Shown: piece by piece, positions 50,739 to 63,117 of the stretch
Layout: each line of letters begins with the position of its first letter
How positions within the stretch are numbered: the first letter of the stretch is position 1
Assembly (NCBI GenBank): GCA_038502055.1
Contig: JAXRKN010000042.1
Location: 2,356,001-2,420,000 of the forward strand
Length of the DNA: 64,000 nt
Reading direction: 5' to 3'
Origin: Tanytarsus gracilentus
Lineage: Eukaryota; Arthropoda; Insecta; Diptera; Chironomidae
Made by a program: the position numbers and the translations under genes
Notes under the pieces: generated by a model
What the model was told of the DNA's origin: nothing
The model's input: only the letters and a program-made list of their open reading frames with translations
The model's database searches: none

Positions 50739-53700
50739 TGAATAATAATAAGAAAGGAAAAAAGAGAAAAATGCGAGATTAAGCGGAATGAATGAGGAAC
50801 AAAATTTGATGTGATTATGAGCGAAAGACTCGAAAAATTTCAATAATAAATCCTCGTAAAAGCTCATTTTATCATGTTTTCTTTCAGGGGGCATCATTGT
50901 GAGGAGGGAAAAAATGTGTTAAGGCAGCGTGCAAGTAAAAAAAGTAGAGAGAGAGCTACAAGTATCCTTCGTCAGTTGAAATATTCAACGAACCACAAGT
51001 TATTTAAGTGGCAGCATGAAACTTTTGAGAGCGATTACAATTAATCATTGTGACGACAGTTTTCTCGCCAACGACAGACATTTTCCTCATCTCGCACACT
51101 TTCAGACTGTGGTTTGCAAAAAAAGACGAGAGAAAGTTTTGTCGAAGTGAAAATTTTTATTAAATTAAGAATTTCTCTCACTTCGTACCACATAAAATAT
51201 CCTTAATTTCCGGCTTCGGACGAATTCGATGCATTTTAAAGCTCTTTTCTCCCTCTCACTTTAGAGCTAATAGGATTAAATGTGGCTTGCACCGAGCGTC
51301 GTCTATCTGAAAAACACACAAAAATACATACTTTCGGACGAATGGATAGGAAAAATAGTGATATAAAAAAGTCTTAATTAGCAAAATGGGATTTGGGTGG
51401 TTTAAACGCATTTTAATTCAATTTATAACGGTTTTTTATTATTTAAATTTTAAATTGATTTAAAAAAAATAAAAATTGATTTTTGACAGCTTAATTTAAA
51501 ATTTAAAACGTTTTTAAAGAAATTCTCTTCAACTCACACAAACACAATTATTTCTCTCGATAAAATTTCTCAAATTTCCTCACATGGAAAGTTTTCAACT
51601 TGAGTTAGCAAAGTTTTCCACTTCCAATAGATCGGAAAATGGCTTTGAAGTTGAATATCAGTCGGAGCAAACCCATATTAAAAGTTTCAGATTACTACAT
51701 CAAAGAGGAATCGCGTGAAATCAATTTTAAAAAATTTCACGAGTCTCCTCTTTCTCTCACTTTATTTCTTTCTCACTTAACTCACCCGATCACGATTCAA
51801 AATCAAACGAATTCCAACACTTTCGATAGAATTCATCGACACACTCACCGAATGGACTTTTTGAAGCCATCAGCAAGTTTTTCAATCGAAAAAGTTTTCA
51901 TTAGGGGTGCGAGAGGGAAAAATAATAGAGAAAGAATCGTGTGAGATGAGTCGAGCGAGATTTTAAGGTTCGAGACAAGAAAATATTTTTACAGAAATCC
52001 ATGCGGCAGCAGCACTTTCATGTTTTCATAATTTATTAGTTGTGGAGTCTCATTCTCACACTCGTAGAAATTTCGAAAAGAGCTGAAGAGAAAAAAGCTA
52101 ATCTGCAATTTCTCATGTCGCAGTCTCACTGAAGGGAAATTGTTAAAGATTTTAATCCTCGATGATGGAATGGGAAGAGGGAAAAAGCCGCAGAGGAGAT
52201 GAAAATTGGAGAATTTAACATTATCCAAAGATATGTCATACAATTTATTAGAGCCAACATCACCCCGCAAACACACATCCATGCATAAGTGATGATAATA
52301 AATGAATTCCATTTTCTAGCTCAAGCAACATCCGGATAAGACTTTGTGGATTAGAGGAAGGAGGTATGTGCGTGTGTGACATGATGTACTTAGTTAGTGA
52401 GAGTTACTAAAAACGTGCTTAAACCGTTAAATTTAAATTTTTACAGTTTTTAATTTAATTAAAAAAATTGATATTTAAATTTTAGAAAACCGTTAAATAT
52501 AATAAAAAATTAAAACGAAAGCTTTTCACATTTAAATTTGATTAAATAAAATTTAAATTCCAAGCATACGTTAAACTTCAACAGAATCAAGTAATTGCCA
52601 TAATCCATCTCCCACACCCCATTCGCTCCGCCACAGCGCCTCGAATAATAAATTGCCTTCTGAAGGAGAAAAATATTGCAATAGAAATTTTCACTAAGTG
52701 ATATCATAAGTCGAAAGTGTTACTAAGTGCTCATCGCTTCTGCCAAAAAAGAAGAGAGGGCACAATATTGTGAACATCTTGCGGCACGCTACACCAATTC
52801 TCTGTGTGTCAGCTCACTCACTTAATGGCTGATTATTATTTTAATCTTTTTCATCCAACGAGAGAAATTGTTTTGTCATTATTATGGTGGAATTAGTCAG
52901 AAGTGGCGAGAAGGGGACAATTAAAGGCTGAAGAGACAAAAAACAGCACATTATTACATATTTTTCTACTATTGTTCGGCGGCGAAGGGTGCGGGGGAGT
53001 GAAAAGAGAGGAAACAACTCGTAAATATACAAACAAAAAATTATCTTCATGTGATTTATGCATGGCCATAAATTTTTCGGACGCTTTCTCCTCTTTGTGT
53101 GGTTGTGAAAGGTCGTACAGCCTTAGCTGAATTTTAATTTTGCACTCTCTCAAAATTTTCCTGTAGAATTTGCATTAATTATTAAATGTGTGCTATGTGC
53201 TTATTATATTATCTCGAAAATCGTGGCCGGGCATGTTAAAGTTTTAAATTTTTCTAAGAAAATGTACTTGAAAAAATTTTCAATGTAAAAATAAATTTTC
53301 CATTATAAAATTTTATTTTAGCGGATTTTTAAAATTTCAATCAACATCCCTCGACTCTTAGTGTTGGAATTATATATACAACAAATGAATTGGTAATGCG
53401 ACCATTTACATTCTTGAGCGCACAACAATTATATTTCTGTAAAATTATAAATTTATGAGCAAAAGCGGTTGTGGAGGCAATAAAAAAAGTTTACAAATAC
53501 GATTTCAATTGTTGTCTTGGGAATTTCATAGAACCGGCTCCAACTAGGCATGGTGTTTGTTAATTTTAAGTGGATATTACGGAGAGCTCAAGTTAGGATA
53601 CGTGATGTGATTTACTAACAGCATCTTCATTGACTTTACTAATCACATGGATTGCTCCCAAGATATTTCTATCAGGCAAAGAAGTAGTTCTTTCTCCGTG

Positions 53701-53916
53701 TGATGACTATAATGCATTGCGAACGATAAAAAGTTGCTCTTTCAACCACTTTCGGCTACCAGAGGCGTGTGATGAGGTGGTTGAATAGAAAGTGGCTGTT
53801 GTCTCATGAGGGTGTTTAAAAAGATCAAGTGAGAACAAAAATTGAATTTTTTTGAAAAGAATTTAAAAAAAATAAAACTAAAAAATTAAATGTGTCTAAA
53901 TAATATTTTTTAAAAA

Positions 53917-53933
53917 TTTAGGATTCGAACCTT
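53917..53933 (-). repeat. Isolated B-box-like 17-mer, copy 3
   Basis: TTTAGGATTCGAACCTT on the plus strand is identical to copy 2 and the reverse complement of copy 1. There is no tRNA structure around it. Confidence 0.6.
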
Positions 53934-54353
53934 CGTTCATTTTCTAATTTGACTTTCCATAAAATTCCTCAGTTTTCATAATTCAATAATTTTTCATATT
54001 TTTTTACAAAACTTTAAATTAAATAAAAATTATTTTATTAAATCGCACAATCAAAAATTTAAATCTACATAAAAATGGATTCAAACATTAGCTTTATTTT
54101 ACATTTCAATATGAAATTTGCTCGCACAAAAAAAAACCCGTCATGATCTAATATTACGATGCAAGAAAAAAATTTACATTGCGCTCATCTGCCGCGCCAA
54201 CATAACACTATTTACATCATAAAATTATAGTAAAACTTTTTCCTCACTCCACCCACGAATTTGTTACACAACAAACCTCCCGCCAGCGCAAACTGTGAAG
54301 TCTTAATCAACAGTAATCAAATTTATGCATAGAACGAAAAATTATAAACCACA

Positions 54354-54413
54354 ATGAAGCCTTTTAAAGACACCGTAAGTGTGTTTGACGATGTTGCCGC
54401 ATTGCAACAGTAA
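54354..54413 (+). CDS. Possible 19-residue small ORF
   Basis: ATG to TAA encodes MKPFKDTVSVFDDVAALQQ after a CACAATG context, with GC-richer codons than its surroundings. A consensus donor GTAAGT sits inside it at 54375, so it may instead be a seven-codon first exon. No match to a known micropeptide family; kept only as a candidate. Confidence 0.15.
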   Translation: MKPFKDTVSVFDDVAALQQ

Positions 54414-56681
54414 ATCATAATTCCGTACGTTATGTGCATTCTATGGAGGAAACTTAATCCATGTGTTTTTAAATCCTTTAATAATATTTTCATAACATAA
54501 ACTCGATTTCTCACTTTTCTCTCTCATGTTTGCCCTTTCTCACACTGTGTTGCTGTTTTGGCTGGGATGAAAGCAGAGAAGAACTTTTTAATTAAAAATT
54601 ACACGAAATTTATTTTCTCAACTTTTGTGCACGTATGTGTGTGAAGAAGAACTCAGCAACAGTATGGCGAAGGTCGTGCAATAATTTAACGGAAAATTAA
54701 AGCGAAACATGCTCCATGCAAGAAATGACTTTCAATGTCAAGGGAAGGTGATTTTTTAAGTTAAATTTTAGACTGTTGTTCAGTTTTGTCTGTTGCTCAC
54801 TTTTAAACTTTATTATTTATTTAAACATAAACACCCTAAACCAAAATTCTATTTGTTGTGTGCCGTTCTCCACTAAATAAATACACTTGGAGTAAACTTA
54901 ATGAAATTTGCCACAATCAATTACACATTTACGTGAATTTTCGGCTCTTTTTAAACATCATCAACACGATACATACTTTTAAAGGGAAAATGGTGTATTG
55001 AAAATCATCGAATTTACTTTTCCCATCCCCGCTCAAGGCTTTCACCTCCAACGTCAACCCTCCATCTATAATGCTCAAATTGAACCATCACCATAGCAGT
55101 CATTTCTCATTTGTCGTCAGAAACAACCCGTGGAGGGTGATTTCGAAAGGAAATTGCGTTTCATCTTGGAATTGTCTGTGCGTGAAAATTAAAATTTACT
55201 TGTAAATAAGCAGAAAGGGAAAATGGATTGAGCGCACCCGAAAAAAACATCACTCGATGTAATCAATTTTGCCATGACGGAAATTATGATCGTAATTATA
55301 TTTTTTGTAGAAAATCATCCTTGTTGCTTTGGAAAATTCAATTAAAAGTTTGAAGTGGGAAACCAAGTGATGGATTCGACTGTTGTTGAACACTTAAAAA
55401 AATTTATTGAGATTAAATTGTGAAAATATTTTACGAAATCAATTTTTCATTGTTTAAAAATGTTTGAAAGCTTCAAAAATTTCTCGCAAAGTTAAAATTC
55501 TCAAAAAAAATGCGTTTCAACAACCCTCAAGTCTATTTACATTTTTCTAATACAATTTCCTTGAAGATATTCTTTAGTAAGAAATGAAATTATGTTTTTT
55601 TGCCTACGTTTCATATTCTGATATCTAAACTCGATTGAATTTTCATAAAAACCTCTATATCTGCATCTGAATATCTCTCTTTCGCCTCCCCACGTGCGGA
55701 ATGATATTCATATATGGATAAACATAAAAATATCACAAGAAAAAATGTAATTACAGTGCTTACTCAAGAAGAGAGAGAGAAGAAAAATAAGAAGTAACTC
55801 TATTTCTTCCGATGATGATTATGCGGTGATGAAATGTGTGGGGAGGGGATTGTGATGGAATATATGTTAGATCGCTAATGCAATTTCAACGACGTGATGC
55901 GTGTAGATTTCATTAAATCAAGATTCTCGATCAATGCTACCTTCAGGGCGACGGCTCTGAAAAGAAAAATTTCTTTCGCATTTTTCTCGTCAAAAATGTT
56001 AAAATTCTTTTTCTGATTGAAATTTCTTTTTTTTATTTGATTCACAGAACATCGAAATGAATTTTGATGTAAAACATTTTTTCATCCTGTCGACGAGAAC
56101 AATCTTTAAAAATGAATGAACAAAATGTTTCACGAGAAAAAAAAGAGTGTAAATAAAAAAGTTTGTTTATGTTTTTTTGTTTAAAAGTGGAAAATTTGCA
56201 TGCGTTTGCAATTTTAAATTTTAAAATGATTAATTATTCAATGTGCGATGAGAAAAAATGAATATTGATGAATTTTTCGGAGTGACTTTAAATGGATTTC
56301 GTATGTATCAATATATTAGTGAATGAGCAATGATAGTGTACAAATGTAGATGAGCTTTTTTGGACATTTGCGAGGTCGAGTGTTTTTTAGCGTTGTTTTT
56401 ATTCGAATTACTTTTTTTGACATTTTAGATTTTTAGACAGCTTGGATGTTCAATAAAAAAATTTCTTTAAAAGTTACAAAAAAAGAAATGATTATTTTTT
56501 TGATGGCTACCTAATTGTTATCAATAAACCAATCAATACTCAAATATTTTTTGAGTAAGAAACGTTAATTTTAAAAAAACCGTTAAAAAGGATTTTTAAA
56601 AAAATAATTTTATTTTTCTCAAATTTCCTCTCAATGTAGCCTTTGTGATATTTCCGGTCCTAATTAGACGTCCTTTGATGA

Positions 56682-56887
56682 AAAATAGCTTGCAAAAATT
56701 TCAAAATATGGCGACCCGGGAGTGTTGAAAATTTTCCTATGAAATTTGATGATAATGATAATGAGTCCTGTCATTATAATTGTGTCTGAAGCGTACAACG
56801 TTATTGCTATAGTTTCGGATATCATCATGCAGGCTACTCTCTGCTAACGAGGACAGGTGAAAAAATATCTGACACAGCATAAAAAAA
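56682..56887 (+). repeat. Direct repeat unit A, first copy
   Basis: From AATAGCTTGCAAAAATTTC through GACACAGCATAAAAAAA. It is nearly identical to 57369-57574, differing at one visible position (GGCTACTC against GGCAACTC). It is preceded by TTCCGGTCCTAATTA, which resembles the TTCCTGGTCCTAATTA before the second copy. The repeat therefore marks the end of a larger tandemly duplicated unit. Confidence 0.8.
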
Positions 56888-57166
56888 TGTTTCAAACCAC
56901 ACGTGGGTGTTGCCGTGTAACCCACTTGTAACAGATCAGTATTGGCTTCCCCTTTGGCTTCCTTCTGGCCTCTCCTTTTGGCTTCCAAAAATGGCTTCCC
57001 AAAATGGCTTCCCAAAATGGTTCCAAAAATGGTTTCAAAATGGCTTAAATGGTTCCAAAATGGCTTCCCAATTGGCTTCCCAAAATGGCTTCCACTGTGT
57101 TTATTTTCCATTGTGTTTTATTTTCCATTGTGTTTATTTTCTGTGTTCCTTTTCTTTTTTTGTTTT

Positions 57167-57200
<34 letters not shown>

Positions 57201-57368
57201 CTTTTTTTTTTTTTTCCATTTTATTTTTTTTTTCCATTTGTTTTTTTCCATTGTGTTTTTTTCATTGTGTTTCTTTTCATTTCATTTTCATTGTTTCATT
57301 TTCCATTGTGTTCCATTTTGTGATCGAATGATTCCTGGTCCTAATTACGAGTCCATTGAGTACATGAA
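56880..57368 (+). mobile_element. Composite repeat element, copy 2
   Basis: Starts ATAAAAAAATGTTTCAAACC then CACACGTGGGTGTTGCC, GTGTAACCCACTT and GATCAGTATTG, matching the head of the element at 47808. It continues with GGCTTCCC/GGCTTCC repeats (56942-57090), a TTTTCCATTGTGTTT block, a long poly-T (about 57168-57225) and another TTCCATTGTG block to about 57318. It ends at TTCCTGGTCCTAATTACGAG, matching 48430 in copy 1. It is non-coding: the open frames of 108-138 residues here come from repeats and poly-T. Confidence 0.55.
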
Positions 57369-57574
57369 GAAATAGCTTGCAAAAATTTCAAAATATGGCG
57401 ACCCGGGAGTGTTGAAAATTTTCCTATGAAATTTGATGATAATGATAATGAGTCCTGTCATTATAATTGTGTCTGAAGCGTACAACGTTATTGCTATAGT
57501 TTCGGATATCATCATGCAGGCAACTCTCTGCTAACGAGGACAGGTGAAAAAATATCTGACACAGCATAAAAAAA
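57369..57574 (+). repeat. Direct repeat unit A, second copy
   Basis: Second copy of the ~206-base unit, spaced 687 bases from the first, with about one substitution. The pair brackets composite element copy 2. Confidence 0.8.
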
Positions 57575-60500
57575 GAGAGTTAGTTCATGAAAAAAAATTA
57601 CATGAAAACTAAAAAGCTGCTCAACTTTTTAAGCAAATCCATCTAGTTGTATAACTTTCAAGGATTCAAGCTGTATTTACTCATGAACAAAAAGAACTTA
57701 AATATTATTCTACACAAACTGACAGTAGGAAAACTTTTACAAGAAAATTTCCAGACAACGTGCGCGTTCTCTATCAAAAAGCATGAATATGAAAATGCAA
57801 ATTTTTCGCCTCCACCCCAAAAAACTCTCTTTCGAAACTAAACAACAGCAGCGAGCAATTCATCTTTTATCGCACAATCCTTTTCCAAGGTGATGCGACA
57901 TCGATATTGAAAGTGATTTACTTTGATTTCATCTCAATGACTTGCCACGCCTTGCTTAGAACAAAAATTTCATCTTTCGAAAGTTTAAAGTTTTTCTCTC
58001 TCTCTCGCTTACGCCACATGACAGCGCTCTGTACGATTGTGATGCCAAAAACTTTTATCTCTCACTCACTCTTGAGAGAAGAAAGTCACAACAAACAAGT
58101 CAGTTGTTGTAAGAAATCGTAAATCGTAGCATATTTTATTGCTCTTTTTATCATCATCGCTTTCACGCTATGAAAATGACACGAGTGAGAGAGAAAAATT
58201 TATTCCAAATCTATAAATTCATCATAAACTTTTTTCTCGCATCTCACTCGAGTGTTTTCATACACAACAATAGTTGATATGAAAATAGATTTTTTCACAC
58301 TCCCGCTTTGTTCAAATTACTATGTTTGAATATGCTTCGGGGACATATAGTTGCGAAAGTGTTGTTAAAAATTCAACTGTATTCAAAGTTTAAAATGTAT
58401 ACATTTTGAATCTGAGTTGGTAAAGTTTCGATATGAGAAAGTTTTCAGCTATTTCTCAAGGATAAGCGAAGAATGATGAGATAATTTTCATGCTGAATCA
58501 AAATAAATTATTTTACTAAAATGCGTCAAAAATAATTGCATGCAAAAAGAACAAAATTTTTATTTTAAAATACTGTTAAAATTTACATGCGAATTTAGTT
58601 CATTAAACATGCGAAATGTGACTTTATTTACATGCGAAATGTGACTACATTAACATGCGAAATTAAATTAGAACACACTGGAATATGAAACATTTATATT
58701 AAATTATTATTTTTAATCTAATAAAATTGGATTTTTGTTAAAATTTTCTTTTCATCATATCTTTCTAACAATTTTTTCACAGGCACACATTTTATGTGAT
58801 AAAAATCTTGAATGGAACTCAAAAATATATTTTGCCCAAAAAATTTAATCCCCTTTTGCCAAAAGCATCGAGCTCGTGAGAGCTGCCATTTTTCAATGGA
58901 GAAAATATTTTTTTATGAAACAAAGCACACACATTCATGTGACATTTTAATGCTAATGCACACTGAAAATTATATTTTTTCGCTCACATCTCTCTCTAAT
59001 CCAATAATTTGATGATAAAATTGATTTTCGGTCGAGAGGGTTTTTCCATTGCTAACATTATAAGCTCCAAAAAATGCTTTTTTGCAATATCATGAAAATG
59101 GTTGGAAATTAAATCAGTGTCATTATAAAAACATACAGACCGACTAGTCGCACCCCCAAAAAAACTACATCCTGAACAGTGGCTTCAATTTTCGGCTCCT
59201 GATAATCACATCAAAGGTCATTTGTGTGAAATCACAATTAATGTGAGTGAAAAATCATTAAATGAAAAGTGATGCACGGCTATGTGAGCACAATTAGGGA
59301 TAGAAAATTATTTCACGCTAAAATTTAATGGATGATGAAATTTCAATGCAAATTATTTTTATGCAAGTGAATCATTTTGAAATTTAAATTTTCATTCCGA
59401 ATTGCTCAACTAAAATTCAGCTGGAAAATCAAAAATTTCATGTTTCCGCACATGATAGAAATTCTAATATATTTTCTATCAATAGAATATTCATTAGAAA
59501 TTTTCTCCCGCAAATCAATATTGAAGCCTTCAGCTTATGAAATTTGTGTTCACCACGCGAGAGAGAGTGTGTCAGGCTTCTTGCTTCCAAGAGATAGCGG
59601 TTATGCTCGCAAATATATTTATATTGAAAATGAACATGAGAAGCGCAGTGGCTGTGCCATATGGATATGAAATCTGATGGCAGACGAGAATGTTTTAGTG
59701 GTGTTTGAGCGGAGCGAAATGATGTGCGCTGCTGGTAATATTTTTGTGAATATGTGCACACTTGAGTCCGCTTGAAAATTGTGTGAACGCCACTCAATGA
59801 TGATAAAATATATATTTGACAGTTTTGATGTTGATGAAATGAAAATAGAGTGGACAAAAAGGTCAAGTTTGAAGAGGCAGTATAAGTGGAAAAAAAGCTT
59901 AAGGATTTGTAACAAAGAGCTTGTTGAAATATTTCGAGAGATAAAAATGATTCAGTTTAGTGAATTGTTCGTGTAATTTTAGATGTAAATCTAAATTTTC
60001 TGGAAAATGAATTCCAGGAATTTAAATTTAAATATTCGCAATTCGTTACAAATTAAAAATTATCCTTGACACATTTTCATGCTAACCTTCCACTCTTATT
60101 TCTTCTCTTATAAATCCGCAAAGTTTTACAAAATCAAATTATTATGTCCACTCTAACACTTTCTTTGTAACTTAAATTGCAAAACTTTTTCTCTCTCTTT
60201 TAATTAAAGAAACATTTCTCGCAAGAATTTCAAAGCAATCATCTTCAGACACTCCTCCTCCACCCACAGTTTCGTTTCCATTTCAAAAGCCCCAATTAAC
60301 TTTCATGGAAATCGCCGAGAATTGCATGTTCATCCAATTATGGAAAAGTGTCATGAAAGTTAATTGAGGTTTCAGAGTGTCACACAATTAAAATTTAAAA
60401 TTTTCATTTTTTTCTTCTTCCTTGCAATTGCACTTTCTGACGTTCGAGTAAGACTAATGGGAGATGAGTGAAAATTAAATTTCATAGCACACTCCATAAT

Positions 60501-62961
60501 TTTAAAGCTTCATTACCCTTCTCATTCTTGCTTTCTCTCCTTATTATTGTATTAAAGAGCGACATAGAAAGCAGCACGAAGTGAAGATATTGTTGTGATT
60601 ATCATAAAGAGAGGAAAATGGTGCAACACTGGAATGAACATGATATTGTTGTTTTTATAAGAATGAGTAAAAAATTCCAGAGGTTGTTAAATAGAGGGTT
60701 GAGGACACTCATTATAAAGCTTTTAATAAAAAAAGCCACGTGACCTTCCCCGCCACTAACAATTTAAAATTTATCTCGAAACTTTTTGAAAGCGGAGTGG
60801 CTTTTTGATAGAGTTAAGCGGTAGATGATGAAAATTCACTGCGAGGATTTCCATAACTCAAGGAGCTTCTTTTCATGAATAAAAAAAAATTTCTCTCTTA
60901 ATATTCAATTCATATTATATTTCCTATAGTAACACGCTTGATTACGTATTCTGATAATGTACACGTTTGAAATTCGAGTGGCGCGTGATTCTCTCCCCTT
61001 TTTCTTGTCTTAAAAATTTGCCTCCTCTTTTTTTTGCGTAAGTCTCATCACACCTATGTGTGTGCTTTTAATGAAAATTGTGGAAATTAATTTGAAACAT
61101 TTTTGAATGGGAAAATTTTCATCGCCGAATTTTGAGACGTTTTTGAGTGTGAGAAAATTAAGATGGGAAAAGTTACGAATAAATTATTTCAAGGGGATGA
61201 AATTTGAAACTCTAAAGCTTCAATTAAAATTAATAAATAGTTAAGAGATTTTAAAAACTGACATTTTAATTAAAAATTTCAATCAGGTCACCCCATAACG
61301 ACAAACTCAACATCCTCATAGATTCTCTTCAATTCATTTAACTTTAAAATTCAACGACATGTAATTTACCTTCAGCATATATAGCCGAGCGATGCCTTTA
61401 ATCGTTTCCCCATTGAATTTTCACTTTTCCTCTGCTCAACAAAAAACATCGAGAGAGAAAATGAAAAGCTCACAATATCATTAAGTGTTCAGTTGTGGAA
61501 GGAAATTATCGTGTGTGTGTCTGATAAACTGGAAATCGTTTATTTTAATGGCATCAAATTTCCATATATGACGATTGGAATCAGTAATTATGACATTTTA
61601 ATTAAATTCATTAATGAAATGTTAGTTCATTTCATATAATAATGATTGAATTATGATTATACCGTTTCTCTCCGCTTCACGTTTGCTGTTATGCTAGGGA
61701 AAATTTTCCGTTTCAATTTTTGATTATGAAAAGTTTTCCAATTATGTATTTCGAGCTAAAAACTTTCTCATAATCGCGTGGCAATGAGAGATTTCACGTT
61801 TTTACACGAGAATAATTCATTTAATTCCTCACTGATGGTACAAAATTCGATTTAAAAAGATTTTAATTTTTTTTGCACATACGTGAAGACGCTTTAAATT
61901 ACAAATTTCCCGCACTTTTTTAAAACATAAATTTCATAAATGAAATGTTCCAGGAAATTTAAAACCCAAAAAGTGCCCGCCCTTGTGAATTTTTCGCTGA
62001 AAGAGTTAAAAGTGACTGATGAATGCTGAAAACGTCTGAAATTTTAATGAGACTTTTTGGTGTGTAACTCTTTTCTGTTCATTTCGACGCGCTCCAAAGT
62101 TTTCGTATTTTTGGCACCAATTTTTATTATCTTCATTATCTCTCAAAAAAACGAGTTCCACGAACTGATCATTTTGAGGAAAGTCGAGTACGTGTTTTGA
62201 CTGAGGTCTGTTTAATTAATTAAAAGCATTGAAAATTATACACATAGCTCTGTAATTTTGGGAATTGTTTTAAATGTTTGTGGTTGAATCATCGTGTAAT
62301 TAATTTATTTGCAGTGAAAACAACTATTTTACTCTCTCTCAAATTTTACAACATTTGTGCTCATACATTTTAGATTTTGTTTTCTTAGTAATTGTGAATA
62401 TTTTAATGGGAAATATATTCGAAGAAAATTTGTGGCAAAAACAAACAATCCATTGAACTTTTTTTAAGTGAGGTTAAATTTATTTTTCTCACAGTGCAGT
62501 GCAGTTTTCACTTCTTGAAGTAAAAAATAGTTTTCGAGCATTTGTGCTTCACATAATTTTCTCTCTTTATTTTTCTAAGTTTATAAAAAATAGTTTAGAC
62601 GTGCGAAAAAAGTGGCAGAAATACATTTGTTACAGTATAAAATGTGTTGAAGAATTCTTCAGCTTAAAGTGTAAAAAATATTTCTTGGAAGTTATTTCAT
62701 ATTTTATCATAAGCTACACAGTGAAATCTGTGATATTTTTCTTTTGTATAAAGTTCTCAGAAGGTTTCAAATGTGAGGGAGCAAAAGGCAAAGAAAATAT
62801 TGCGCAATTTAAAACTAGAAATTTTCAATAAAAAATTTGAACCTTTTTGAATAATTTTAAGGAACATTTTGGAATTTGAAACATCTTTAATTTAATTTAA
62901 AAAATTTCACTCGCTTTTCTTTCTTCTTAAATTTGTATTCTCAGTTACTCTTTTCCATAAA
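57575..62961. other. Gene-poor interval
   Basis: No supported gene. Overlapping open frames on both strands at 59377-59976 lack domains. It holds a short tandem repeat at 58585-58675, listed separately. The remainder is AT-rich. Confidence 0.45.
58585..58675 (+). repeat. Four-unit tandem repeat, 22-23 bp
   Basis: ACATGCGAA begins at 58585, 58607, 58630 and 58653. The middle two units share ACATGCGAAATGTGACT. Spacing is 22, 23 and 23 bases. Confidence 0.75.
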
Positions 62962-63117
62962 TCAAGCATTCTCGATATAGTTTTTGCCTAAAAGCTCTTC
63001 CGTAATACTTTCATCTACAAAAAAATCCCTCAACCCAGGAATATCTTGAAAAATCTTGCCAATCATATCGCACTCGTGCTGCGATACACAAAACATACTT
63101 AATGCAATCGTACATCT
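62962..63117 (-). CDS. Possible terminal coding exon, minus strand, unknown
   Basis: Reading the minus strand, an acceptor TTTTGCTAG precedes 52 codons ending in TGA (62962-62964). The C-terminal part, MIGKIFQDIPGLRDFFVDES then ITEELLGKNYIENA, has a balanced, protein-like composition unlike its surroundings. A competing frame over the same bases (minus 63011-63226) is also open, so frame choice is uncertain. If real, upstream exons may lie at about 63290-63350, where a minus-strand acceptor-like CGGAG is followed by SFTIENDIAMRTGWKMYLRM and a GTAAAA donor. No family recognised. Confidence 0.25.
   Translation of the reverse strand, partial: RCTIALSMFCVSQHECDMIGKIFQDIPGLRDFFVDESITEELLGKNYIENA

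Larger units (their letters stand above)
49260..56640. other. Long gene-poor interval
   Basis: No firmly supported gene. Two weak candidates are listed separately (50491-50738 and 54354-54413). The B-box-like copy 3 lies at 53917-53933. The rest is AT-rich with GA/CT runs. Confidence 0.45.

Noticed and set aside
51639..51944. 101-residue ATG-started open frame
   Set aside because: Reasonable start but low-complexity Ser/His/Phe composition and no domain; chance is the simplest explanation.
56907..57375. Plus-strand open frames rich in Phe and Leu (108-138 residues)
   Set aside because: Produced by GGCTTCC repeats and a long poly-T tract; no domain or coding signature.
59377..59976. Overlapping open frames on both strands, up to 142 residues
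   Set aside because: No recognisable family, no splice or start context, and the strands contradict each other.
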